From Streptomyces zinciresistens K42 (GTDB lineage: Bacteria; Actinomycetota; Actinomycetes; Streptomycetales; Streptomycetaceae): a stretch of DNA of 39,735 bases. The notes beneath the pieces were generated by a model. It saw only the letters and a list, made by a program, of their open reading frames with translations, searched no databases and had not been told where the DNA came from. The stretch lies in assembly GCF_000225525.1 (NCBI RefSeq), contig NZ_AGBF01000050.1, positions 1-39,735 on the forward strand, in the 5' to 3' direction. Positions 18,183 through 24,900 of this stretch are shown here, in pieces. The position numbers were made by a program, and so were the translations under genes. The first letter of the stretch is position 1. Each line of letters opens with the position of its first letter.

Positions 18183-18219
18183 GGAACCTGCCTGAGGTGA
18201 GTGGCTCCCGGGGCGGCAG

Positions 18220-18250
18220 CCCCCGCGTGAACAGACCGTGCACGCGGGGG
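18220..18250 (-). terminator. Hairpin between unknown B and FAAL genes
   Basis: CCCCCGCGTG (18220-18229) pairs exactly with CACGCGGGGG (18241-18250) around an 11-nt loop; an outer CTCCCGG/CCGGGAG pair (about 18205 and 18261) can extend it. Position inside the operon suggests partial termination or mRNA processing, giving more B than FAAL and ACP. No T-run. Confidence 0.45.
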
Positions 18251-18298
18251 GTGCCTCACACCGGGAGTCCGGTGGATTACGGGAATGCCGTGACCGGC

Positions 18299-19093
18299 TC
18301 AATTGTCCCAGGCAGGGCTCTGGTTGGGCTGCTGCGAGGCGCTGGCCGTGTCGTTCGCCCAGTCATCCACGTCCTTGCCATCCCAACCGAGCAGCTTGTC
18401 GGCGGAGCGCCGGCACTTGTCGAAGTCGAGCACGCCGTAGCCGCGGTAGACCTGGAGGCTCTGCTGTAACTGCTCGTACCCCTTGCCCTTCTTGTGCTCC
18501 ATCGACACCGTGGTCCGGACGACTCCGAGGTAGAGCTTGCTGGCATGGACCGACAGGCACCCGATCTGCTGGTTGCTGTTCTTCTGCGTCTGCCCTTTGG
18601 TCGAGAGCGCCAACTGGCCGACCTTCTTGACGGATTCCACGATCCCCAGGTAATTCTCCGGCGACATGAAACTCTTGACCAGGTCGTCCACCGCGTCGAG
18701 GGCGCTCTTGAGGGAGAGCGAGGAGATGTTGGCCTCGCGGTAGTCATACGTGTACTGCAGGCACAAGGGAATCGTGGCGAACTTCTTGAGGAATTCGTTC
18801 CACGACTTCAGATCGAAGGTCGTGCCTCCCGGGTCGAAGCCGCTGATGCTCTCGGCCTTGTGCACGATGGTGGCGGCGACGGACTCCCACGAACCGAAGT
18901 CCGACAGCTCCCCCAGGTCGGGCAGCCTACTGCCGTCTCCCACCGCGTTGTTGCCCACTCCCTGGTCGTCGTTGCCGGAGTCGAACTGCGCGAGCAGGGA
19001 CGCAGCGGCGGCGTCCGGCTCGGGGGAAGCCATCTCCCACAGCGCGAGTTCTGCGGCCTCCCGGCGGAACTGGGACTGACTGATCTCGGTCAT
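18299..19093 (-). CDS. Unknown protein B of the FAAL-ACP cassette
   Basis: 264 residues, not recognised, paralogous to the protein at 15314-16129 over nearly its full length (FGSWESVAATI, ISSLSLKSALDAVDDLV, SVKKVGQLAL, RTTVSMEHKKGKGYEQL, LDFDKCRRSADKLLGWDG, DVDDWAND, terminal PNQSPAWDN). The single cysteine of LDFDKC and the lysines of SVKK and GKGY are kept in both copies. No signal peptide or membrane helix. Start ATG 19093 after AAGGAG. First gene of the cassette. Base composition is foreign: 67 G+C in the 120 nt of 18721-18840, counted by hand, against 50 in 60 for a line of the ABC transporter gene at 22621-22680. Confidence 0.85.
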   Translation of the reverse strand: MTEISQSQFRREAAELALWEMASPEPDAAAASLLAQFDSGNDDQGVGNNAVGDGSRLPDLGELSDFGSWESVAATIVHKAESISGFDPGGTTFDLKSWNEFLKKFATIPLCLQYTYDYREANISSLSLKSALDAVDDLVKSFMSPENYLGIVESVKKVGQLALSTKGQTQKNSNQQIGCLSVHASKLYLGVVRTTVSMEHKKGKGYEQLQQSLQVYRGYGVLDFDKCRRSADKLLGWDGKDVDDWANDTASASQQPNQSPAWDN

Positions 19094-19177
19094 GACTGCT
19101 CCTTGTCTACGGGTGAGGTGCCACCCAGCGAGATGAGACGGCGTTCGAAGTGGGGCTCAGCTGTTCCGGGCAGGGCT

Positions 19178-19211
19178 GCCACGGGGCTACGCGGCGCAGC
19201 CGCCCCGTGGC
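19178..19211. promoter_or_regulatory. Leader hairpin upstream of the cassette
   Basis: GCCACGGGGC (19178-19187) pairs exactly with GCCCCGTGGC (19202-19211), loop 14 nt, 85 nt before the start of unknown B. If the transcript starts further right, this is a stem in the 5' leader and could act as an attenuator. Confidence 0.4.
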
Positions 19212-19259
19212 GCGCGGGGGTGGCGGCGGAGGCTTTTCCCTCAGTGCAACCACACCTAT

Positions 19260-19288
19260 GGATTGCCTCCTTTACGGATTGCCTCCTT
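19260..19288. repeat. Two 13-bp iterons upstream of the cassette
   Basis: GGATTGCCTCCTT occurs at 19260-19272 and again at 19276-19288, 16-bp period, same direction. On the minus strand this reads AAGGAGGCAATCC twice. No start codon fits it as a ribosome site (the next GTG frame stops after four codons), so a tandem protein-binding site in the promoter region of the cassette is more likely. Confidence 0.45.
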
Positions 19289-19879
19289 GCGCGCCATCCC
19301 GCGGCGCCAGGGGAGGCACCCGGCGGCGACGGTGGCGCCGGCGCCGTGGGGCAGTCGGGCGGGCTGCGGTCCGGTTCCGTCACTCGATACGCGTGCCGTC
19401 ACTGCTTCTCCGGACTGAGGGCACGACACATCGGGCGCCGGGGGTGAGCCGCGTCGATGAGAGTGGGATGCTCCGGAACAAGCGGGAGCCTAACCGCCGC
19501 ACTCCAGTGGCCCGGCACATCTTTTCCGGACAATGCGACCAAGACGGAAATGGCGCCCTTGCCTGGTTGGAGCAGATGTCAACTGGACCTCGGGCCTCCA
19601 GCGGGGACCGGCACCTGCCCCTTGCCGCGGACCGCAACGGAAAGCTCCCCGGGGTCGCGCCCACCCGGGTGAACGCCGGCGTCCGCTGCGTGGAATCCGC
19701 CAGGAGCGGCCGGACGGCGGCACAGAGGTGCCCTGCCCGATGGCCAGAACATCGTGTCACCCCGGGGACGGCGGGGGCGCGTAGTAGCACACGGAGGCAA
19801 CCACTGGGGCACGTACGCGGCGCGCACGAGCCGCGCGCCGGCAACCGGCTGACCGGCACCTCCCACCGCGTACCCGAGG

Positions 19880-19915
19880 GCCGGCCCAGGGGTGCGGCCG
19901 TACCCCTGGGCCGGC
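19880..19915. terminator. Strong hairpin, terminator-like
   Basis: GCCGGCCCAGGGGT (19880-19893) and ACCCCTGGGCCGGC (19902-19915) are exact reverse complements with an 8-nt loop. No gene ends nearby in either direction, so the transcript it would end is unknown; a small RNA is possible. Confidence 0.45.
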
Positions 19916-20008
19916 GGCGGGGATGCCGAGCCGGGCAGCAGCCGAGGACCGGGTTTCCGTGCAGCACGGCCCGCCGCGCGGCGAGCCCTTCCGCGACAGA
20001 GAAGGCCC

Positions 20009-20098
20009 CACCCCTCCGCGCGGGCGTGGGAGTGCCTGATCGAGAGCCACACGTCCTGGCTCTGCGCGATCACCCCTCCGCGCGGGCGTGGGAGTGCC
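20009..20098. repeat. 28-bp direct repeat pair flanking a hairpin (CRISPR-like)
   Basis: An identical 28-nt sequence occurs at 20009-20036 and 20071-20098, a 62-nt period. In the minus orientation its core, CTCCCACGCCCGCGCGGAGG, followed by GGTGATC at one copy, resembles actinobacterial type I-E CRISPR repeats, and period and spacer size (about 33) fit too. But the 34-nt between them (20037-20070) is itself nearly palindromic: GATCG-AGAGCCA pairs with TGGCTCT-GCG-CGATC. A normal spacer would not be. There are no cas genes here. Confidence 0.5.
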
Positions 20099-20150
20099 GG
20101 TGCCGCGGCTCACGCCCCGGCACCGGCGGGCGGGTCCTCCAGGGTCCCGC

Positions 20151-20197
20151 CGCCCCGTCCGCCCCGTCCGCCCCGTCCGCTCCCGTCCGCTCCCGTC
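20151..20197. repeat. Short tandem repeat
   Basis: Three copies of CGCCCCGTC (20151-20177) followed directly by two of CGCTCCCGTC (20178-20197). A slippage-type minisatellite with a one-base unit change. Confidence 0.7.
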
Positions 20198-20428
20198 CAC
20201 TCAGGAAGCGACACGCGTGAGCTGCGGTCCGTTTCCGGCCAGGACAGCGGGGCACTCGAACGATGTATCGAACAGAAGCCGGGAGCGGTCCTGATCCGAG
20301 GTGGGACGGCCCCCTCGCCGCGAGCGCGGGCGGCCCCGCCGGACCCGGGGGCGGCTCCCCGGCAGGACGGCGCCACCCGGGACGCGACGAAGCCCGAAGC
20401 CCGAGAAGCAGAGAGAAGTGACAGCGCC

Positions 20429-20605
20429 GTGACTGCGCGCACCATGAAGCGAAATGTCCTGCACGTGCCCGAGACGGGCTGGACGAAGGCCCGCCACCAC
20501 CGGAGCCCGGCGATCCGCACCTGCGTGCCCGCCGTGGCGGACAGGAGCCGCCGGACACCGTCCCGTGCCGGCGCCGACGACCACATCGTCCGGGGCGATG
20601 ACTGA
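20429..20605 (+). CDS. Possible small protein 1 upstream of siderophore exporter
   Basis: From GTG 20429, 58 residues; from ATG 20444, 53 (MKRNVLHVPETGWTKARHH...VRGDD). Third codon positions are about 90% G/C by hand count while second positions are mixed, as in real Streptomyces genes. Basic in the middle, acidic at the end; one cysteine. No clear ribosome site (AGAGAAG is weak) and no recognised family. Its stop overlaps the start of the next small frame by 8 nt. Confidence 0.3.
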   Translation: MTARTMKRNVLHVPETGWTKARHHRSPAIRTCVPAVADRSRRTPSRAGADDHIVRGDD

Positions 20606-20738
20606 CCGGGAGCACGCTCCCGTCCCCCGCCCGGGAGGACACCGGACCGCGACGATCCCGGGAGCCACCGTGAGAGCACCTGTCCCCCCGCCGTGCCGCC
20701 GGATCGCGGGCGCCCCCGGAGAGGGGAGGCGGTCATGA
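20598..20738 (+). CDS. Possible small protein 2, overlapping both neighbours
   Basis: 46 residues beginning MTDREHAPVPRPGGH, ATG 20598 inside the end of small frame 1, TGA at 20736-20738 inside the ATGA of small frame 3. Pro/Arg-rich with no family resemblance. The double overlap would allow translational coupling, but chance overlaps are common at this GC content. Confidence 0.2.
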   Translation: MTDREHAPVPRPGGHRTATIPGATVRAPVPPPCRRIAGAPGEGRRS

Positions 20739-20812
20739 CGACCGAAGCCGTCCGGGCGGCTCCGCCGCTGCGCTGCTGGGTGCCGAGGGGGGCGTCGGCG
20801 CTGCGCGGCTGA
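20735..20812 (+). CDS. Possible 25-aa peptide
   Basis: ATG 20735 has the best ribosome site of the three small frames: GAGGGGAGG ending 6 nt before it. The peptide starts MTTEAVRAAPPLRCWV and ends in ASALRG. All but two codons end in G or C. It could be a leader peptide or a small signalling peptide, or nothing. Confidence 0.3.
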   Translation: MTTEAVRAAPPLRCWVPRGASALRG

Positions 20813-21011
20813 GGCGCGGCCCGCGCGCGAGGGGCCCGTACGGCGAAGGGCCGTGCCGGGAGCGCGGCAGCGGGCGCGCTCGCCGCCGGAGCCTCCGCGC
20901 AGACGCGTCCGTGCGGTTCGGGACCTCGCCCCGTCCCCAACCGCCTTGCGCCGACGGCGAGTTGCCGTACGGTGGCCGCGACCTGCGTACGGCGGGCGTG
21001 CGGTCGCCGGT

Positions 21012-21113
21012 TCAGACGGGGCTGAGCTTTCCGTGCTCGACCACGTACGCCGCCGTCAGCAGGGTGACGGCCGCCGTCGCGGTGCGGCCGGCGCGGTGCC
21101 GGATCTGGCTCAT
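21012..21113 (-). CDS. Small membrane-type protein, 33 aa
   Basis: MSQIRHRAGRTATAAV... ending in VVEHGKLSPV. ATG 21113 follows AACGGGGG. Of 32 codons after the start only one ends in A or T, much stronger bias than in either other frame, which argues for a real gene. A basic N-terminus leads into TATAAVTLLTAAYVV, long enough for one membrane-inserted helix. Divergent from the siderophore ABC transporter. Not recognised. Confidence 0.45.
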   Translation of the reverse strand: MSQIRHRAGRTATAAVTLLTAAYVVEHGKLSPV

Positions 21114-21250
21114 GCGGCCCCCGTTGAACCGAGTTGTACAGGATGGCCTGATTGGTTCCTGTGCGGAGCGGGACCGGCGCGGCCACGGGACGGCCGTACG
21201 CGTCGCGGACCCGGCGCCGACTCCCCCGGCCCGTGCGAAGGGGTGGCAGA

Positions 21251-21279
21251 TGACGATCCTTATGGTTAGGCTTACCTAA
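21251..21279 (+). promoter_or_regulatory. Iron box (DmdR1/IdeR operator) and overlapping promoter
   Basis: TATGGTTAGGCTTACCTAA (21261-21279) matches the actinobacterial iron-box consensus TTAGGTTAGGCTAACCTAA with 16 of 19 positions, including the TTAGG and CCTAA half sites. A TGACGA -35 (21251-21256) precedes it, so the box would overlap the -10. It lies about 53 nt before the start of the first ABC gene. Expected: Fe2+-bound DmdR1 represses the transporter operon when iron is plentiful. Confidence 0.85.
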
Positions 21280-21331
21280 GTTCGACTGGGGCGTGTCAGG
21301 ACGCCGTGAAACCCCCTTCCGGAGGGATGCG

Positions 21332-23032
21332 TTGAGAGAAGCGGACCTGCCGGGACGGAGGCTCCTGTGGCGTGCGGTGCGCGGCCGGCGCCGTGACCTC
21401 GTGATCGGTTCCGTCTTCGGGATGGGCCATCAGACGGGCGAGGCCCTAGTGCCGGTGCTCATCGGCCTGGCCGTCGACCGGGGCATCGTGGGCGGCGACC
21501 TCCCGGGACTGCTGCTGTGGCTCGGCGTCCTCGCCGCGGTCTACGTCGGCCTGTCGTACAGCTTCCGCTTCGGCGCGCGGGCAGGGGAGCGCGCCTCGGT
21601 GACGGCCGCGCACCGGCTCAGGACCGCGCTCGTCGAGCGCGTCCTCGCCCCGGAAGGCGGCGCGGACGAGGGCCGGTTGCCCGGCGAGCTGGCCAACACC
21701 GCGACGGAGGACGCCAAACGGGTCGGCGCCGTCACGATGGCCCTCATCGTCGGCATCGGCGCCACGACCGGTCTCGCGGTGGGCGCGGTCGTCCTGCTGC
21801 GCATCTCCCTGCCGCTCGGTCTGCTCGTGCTGCTCGGAACTCCCCTGCTGCTGTGGCTGGTTCATCTGCTGAGCAAGCCGCTGGAGCGGCGCAGCGCGAC
21901 CGAGCAGGACCGCGCGGCCCGCGCGTCCGGCGTCGCCGCCGACCTGGTGGCGGGGCTGCGCGTGCTCAAGGGCATCGGCGCCGAGCGGGCGGCGGTGGCC
22001 CGCTACCGCCGCATCAGCCAGGACTCGCTGACCGCCACCCTGCGCGCGGCGCGCGCCGAGGCGTGGCAGAGCGGCGTCGTCACGCTCCTCACCGGCACCT
22101 TCCTCGCCGTGGTGGCCCTGGTCGGCGGGCGGCTCGCCGCGTCCGGCGCCATCGGCCTCGGCGAGCTGGTGTCCTCCGTCGCGCTCGCCCTGTTCCTGAT
22201 CGGCCCGCTCTCGGAGTTCTCCTGGGTCTACGCCCAGCTGGCCCAGGGGCGTGCCTCCGCCGCCCGGATCGCCGCGGTCCTCGACAGCGCTCACGCCGTC
22301 ACCGACGGCCCCGCGGGGGACACCGGCCCGGCGCTCCCGGCGGCGGGCCGGCTGAGGCTGCGCGGCGTGTCGTACGGGCCGCTGCGCGGCGTGGACCTCG
22401 ACGTCTCCCCCGGCGAGATCGTCGGCGTGGTCACCACCGACCCGGCCGACGCCGCCGCCCTGCTGCGCTGCCTCGCCCGGCGCTCCGACCCCGAGGAGGG
22501 CTCCGTGGAACTCGACGGCACGGACGTCAGAGCGCTCGCCCTGTCCCGGCTGCGGGCCGCCGTGCTGGTCGCCGAGCACGACGCGGACCTCTTCGAGGGG
22601 ACCCTGCTGGAGAACGTCGGCGCGGCCGCCTCCGGCGCCGACGTCACGGCCGCGCTCGCCGCGTCCGGCACGGACGAGGTGGTCCGCGCCCTGCCCGACG
22701 GCCTCGCCGCAGCCGTCACCGCCCGGGGCCACTCGCTCTCCGGCGGCCAGCGCCAACGGGTCGCCCTCGCGCGGGCATTGGCCGCCGACGCGCCCGTGCT
22801 CGTCCTGCACGAGCCGACGACGGCGGTGGACGCCGTCACCGAGGTCCGGATGGCCGCCGGGATCGGCGCGCTGCGCGAGGGCCGCACCACGCTCCTGGTG
22901 ACCAACAGCCCCGCGCTGCTGGCCCGGACCGGTCGGGTGGTCCTCCTCGACGCCGGCCGGATCGCCGCGACCGGCGGCCACGACGCGCTGGTCCAGGCCC
23001 GCGCCGACTACCGTACGGCGGTGCTCGCATGA
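21332..23032 (+). CDS. Siderophore ABC half-transporter 1, degenerate ATPase site
   Basis: 566 residues: six-helix exporter-fold membrane domain (about 1-310) fused to a nucleotide-binding domain (about 340-566). Only the ABC signature (HSLSGGQRQRVALARAL) is intact. The Walker A lysine is gone (GEIVGVVTTDPADAAALL), the Q-loop Gln is replaced (VAEHDADLFEG), Walker B reads VLVLHEPT with His for Asp, and the switch His is Asn (LLVTNSPALL). It must work with the next gene product. TTG 21332 is chosen for its GGAGGG site (21321-21326); GTG 21293 is possible. ATGA overlap with the next gene. Transport direction is uncertain: exporter fold, but IrtAB-like siderophore importers share it. Confidence 0.9.
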   Translation: MREADLPGRRLLWRAVRGRRRDLVIGSVFGMGHQTGEALVPVLIGLAVDRGIVGGDLPGLLLWLGVLAAVYVGLSYSFRFGARAGERASVTAAHRLRTALVERVLAPEGGADEGRLPGELANTATEDAKRVGAVTMALIVGIGATTGLAVGAVVLLRISLPLGLLVLLGTPLLLWLVHLLSKPLERRSATEQDRAARASGVAADLVAGLRVLKGIGAERAAVARYRRISQDSLTATLRAARAEAWQSGVVTLLTGTFLAVVALVGGRLAASGAIGLGELVSSVALALFLIGPLSEFSWVYAQLAQGRASAARIAAVLDSAHAVTDGPAGDTGPALPAAGRLRLRGVSYGPLRGVDLDVSPGEIVGVVTTDPADAAALLRCLARRSDPEEGSVELDGTDVRALALSRLRAAVLVAEHDADLFEGTLLENVGAAASGADVTAALAASGTDEVVRALPDGLAAAVTARGHSLSGGQRQRVALARALAADAPVLVLHEPTTAVDAVTEVRMAAGIGALREGRTTLLVTNSPALLARTGRVVLLDAGRIAATGGHDALVQARADYRTAVLA

Positions 23033-24816
23033 GCGGGACCGAGACCGCGGCGCCGACCGCGTCGACGCTGCTGCCCGTCGCCACACCCGCGCGCACCCGG
23101 GCCGCCGTCGCCGAACTGCTGCGCCCTCAGAGGGCGTTGGCGCTGACCGCGCTGGCCGTCATGGTGGGTTCCACGGCGATCGGGCTGCTCACCCAGCCGC
23201 TGCTCGGCCGGATCGTGGACCTTGCCGCCGACGCCGGTTCCGCGGACGCCCTCACCACCACCGCTGCCCTGCTCGCGGCGGTCGCCGTGGTGCAGGGACT
23301 GACCTCCGGCTACGGCCTGTCGCTGCTGTCCCGGCTGGGCGAGAGCACCCTGGCGCGGCTGCGCGAGCGGTTCGTGGACCGGGCGCTGGGCCTGCCGCTG
23401 GAACAGGTCGAGAAGGCCGGCGCGGGCGATCTGACGGCTCGGGTCACCGCCGATGTCGCGCTCATCGCCGAGGCGGTGCGCACCGCCCTTCCGGAACTGG
23501 CGCGTTCCCTGCTCACCATCGTCCTCACCCTGGGCGCGATGGCCCTGCTCGACTGGCGGTTCCTGCTGGCCGCGCTGCTGGCGGTGCCGGTGCAGGTGGC
23601 CACCGCCCGCTGGTACGTGTCCCAGGCCGTGCCGCTCTACGCCCGCCAGCGCGTCGCGGCGGGCGCCCAGCAGCAGCAGCTCCTCGACACCGTCGCGGGC
23701 GGCCCGACGGTTCGGGCCCTGCGGCTGGAGCGCGAGCACGTCGAACGGGTCACCGAGCGGTCCTGGTCCGTGGTCGACCTGACCATGCGCGGTGTCCGGC
23801 TCGTCCTCGGCTTCTACAGCCGGCTGCACGTCGCCGAGTACCTCGGCCTCGCCGCCGTGCTGCTGACCGGGTACTGGCTGGTCAGCCGGGACTCCGCGTC
23901 CGTCGGCACGGCGACCGCCGCGGCCCTGTACTTCCACAGCCTGTTCACCCCCGTCAACGCCGCCCTCGTGCTGCTCGACGACGCCCAGTCCGCCACGGCA
24001 GGACTGTCCCGGCTGGTCGGCGTCACCGACCGGCCGCCGCCCCCGCCCCCCGCGCGCGAGGCCCGTACGGAACGGGTCGACGTGGTCGTCCGCGGGCTCG
24101 GCCACTGCTACCGGCCCGGCCATCCGGTGCTCAGCGACGTCGAGTTGACGATCCGGCCCGGTGAACGGGTGGCCCTGGTCGGTGCCAGCGGAGCCGGCAA
24201 GACGACGCTGGCCCGGCTGGTCGCGGGCATCCAGCCGCCCACCACCGGCACCGTCCTGGTCGGCGGCGTCCCGCCCGCCGGACTCGGCGCGGCCACCGCC
24301 CGCCGCACCCTCGCCCTGATCACCCAGGAGACCCATGTCTTCGCCGGCCCGCTCGCGGACGACCTCCGGCTCGCCGCGCCCGACGCCACCGACGACGAAC
24401 TGCGCGCCGCGCTCGACCGGGTGGACGCCCTCGGCTGGGCCGAGGCCCTGCCCGAGGGCCTGTCGACCGTGGTCGGCGACGGCGGGCACCGGCTCGGCGG
24501 CGCGCGGACCCAGGCCCTGGCGCTCGCCCGGCTGATCCTCGCCGACCCGCCGCTGGTGATCCTCGACGAGGCCACGGCGGAGGCGGGCAGCTCCGGCGCG
24601 CGCGCCCTGGAGAAGGCCGTGGCCCGCGCCGTGGACGGACGCACCGCGCTGATCGTGGCGCACCGCCTCAGCCAGGCCGCGAGCGCCGACCGGATCGTCG
24701 TCATGGACGCCGGGCGGATCGTCGAGAGCGGCACCCACGACGAACTGCGCGCTCTCGGCGGACGCTACGCGACCCTCTGGGGGGCCTGGTCGGACACCCG
24801 CGACACGGGTGCCTAG
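23029..24816 (+). CDS. Siderophore ABC half-transporter 2, catalytic partner
   Basis: 595 residues, exporter-fold membrane domain followed by a nucleotide-binding domain. Here Walker A (GASGAGKTTLARLVAG), Q-loop (ALITQETHVFAG), Walker B (LVILDEAT) and switch His (LIVAHRLSQA) are all intact, while the signature is ruined (LGGARTQALALARL instead of LSGGQ). It thus complements half-transporter 1: one working site made of this Walker A/B and the partner's LSGGQ. Starts in the ATGA that ends the previous gene. Likely exports the NRPS product or imports its ferric form with the lipoprotein encoded next. Confidence 0.92.
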   Translation: MSGTETAAPTASTLLPVATPARTRAAVAELLRPQRALALTALAVMVGSTAIGLLTQPLLGRIVDLAADAGSADALTTTAALLAAVAVVQGLTSGYGLSLLSRLGESTLARLRERFVDRALGLPLEQVEKAGAGDLTARVTADVALIAEAVRTALPELARSLLTIVLTLGAMALLDWRFLLAALLAVPVQVATARWYVSQAVPLYARQRVAAGAQQQQLLDTVAGGPTVRALRLEREHVERVTERSWSVVDLTMRGVRLVLGFYSRLHVAEYLGLAAVLLTGYWLVSRDSASVGTATAAALYFHSLFTPVNAALVLLDDAQSATAGLSRLVGVTDRPPPPPPAREARTERVDVVVRGLGHCYRPGHPVLSDVELTIRPGERVALVGASGAGKTTLARLVAGIQPPTTGTVLVGGVPPAGLGAATARRTLALITQETHVFAGPLADDLRLAAPDATDDELRAALDRVDALGWAEALPEGLSTVVGDGGHRLGGARTQALALARLILADPPLVILDEATAEAGSSGARALEKAVARAVDGRTALIVAHRLSQAASADRIVVMDAGRIVESGTHDELRALGGRYATLWGAWSDTRDTGA

Positions 24817-24900
24817 TGCCGTGTCACCAGGCGCGGCCCCCGCGCGCAGCCACCCCCCGCACCGCCCCGCTCCACAGGAAACCGAACCGAAGGACCACCG

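Larger units (their letters stand above)
19094..20428. other. Gene-poor 1.3-kb region upstream of the cassette
   Basis: I find no frame with both a ribosome site and convincing codon bias. It holds, from left to right, the leader hairpin, the iterons, a strong 14-bp hairpin (19880-19915), the repeat-hairpin-repeat element (20009-20098), and a short tandem repeat (20151-20197). Composition is mixed. It could be the decayed remains of transferred DNA or the home of an undetected small RNA. Confidence 0.5.

Noticed and set aside
15314..19093. FAAL and ACP as starter unit for the siderophore NRPS (lipopeptide siderophore)
   Set aside because: The cassette is 7 kb away, separated by the opposing transporter operon, has foreign composition and its own paralogous partners. 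Not excluded, since the NRPS loading end is outside the window.
19380..19967. 195-codon minus-strand frame upstream of the cassette
   Set aside because: Composition typical of a non-coding frame (Cys, Arg, Pro, Ser scattered), no ribosome site and no domain.
20009..20098. A true CRISPR array
   Set aside because: Only two repeats, palindromic interval and no cas genes in the window; kept as a repeat element with CRISPR as an alternative.
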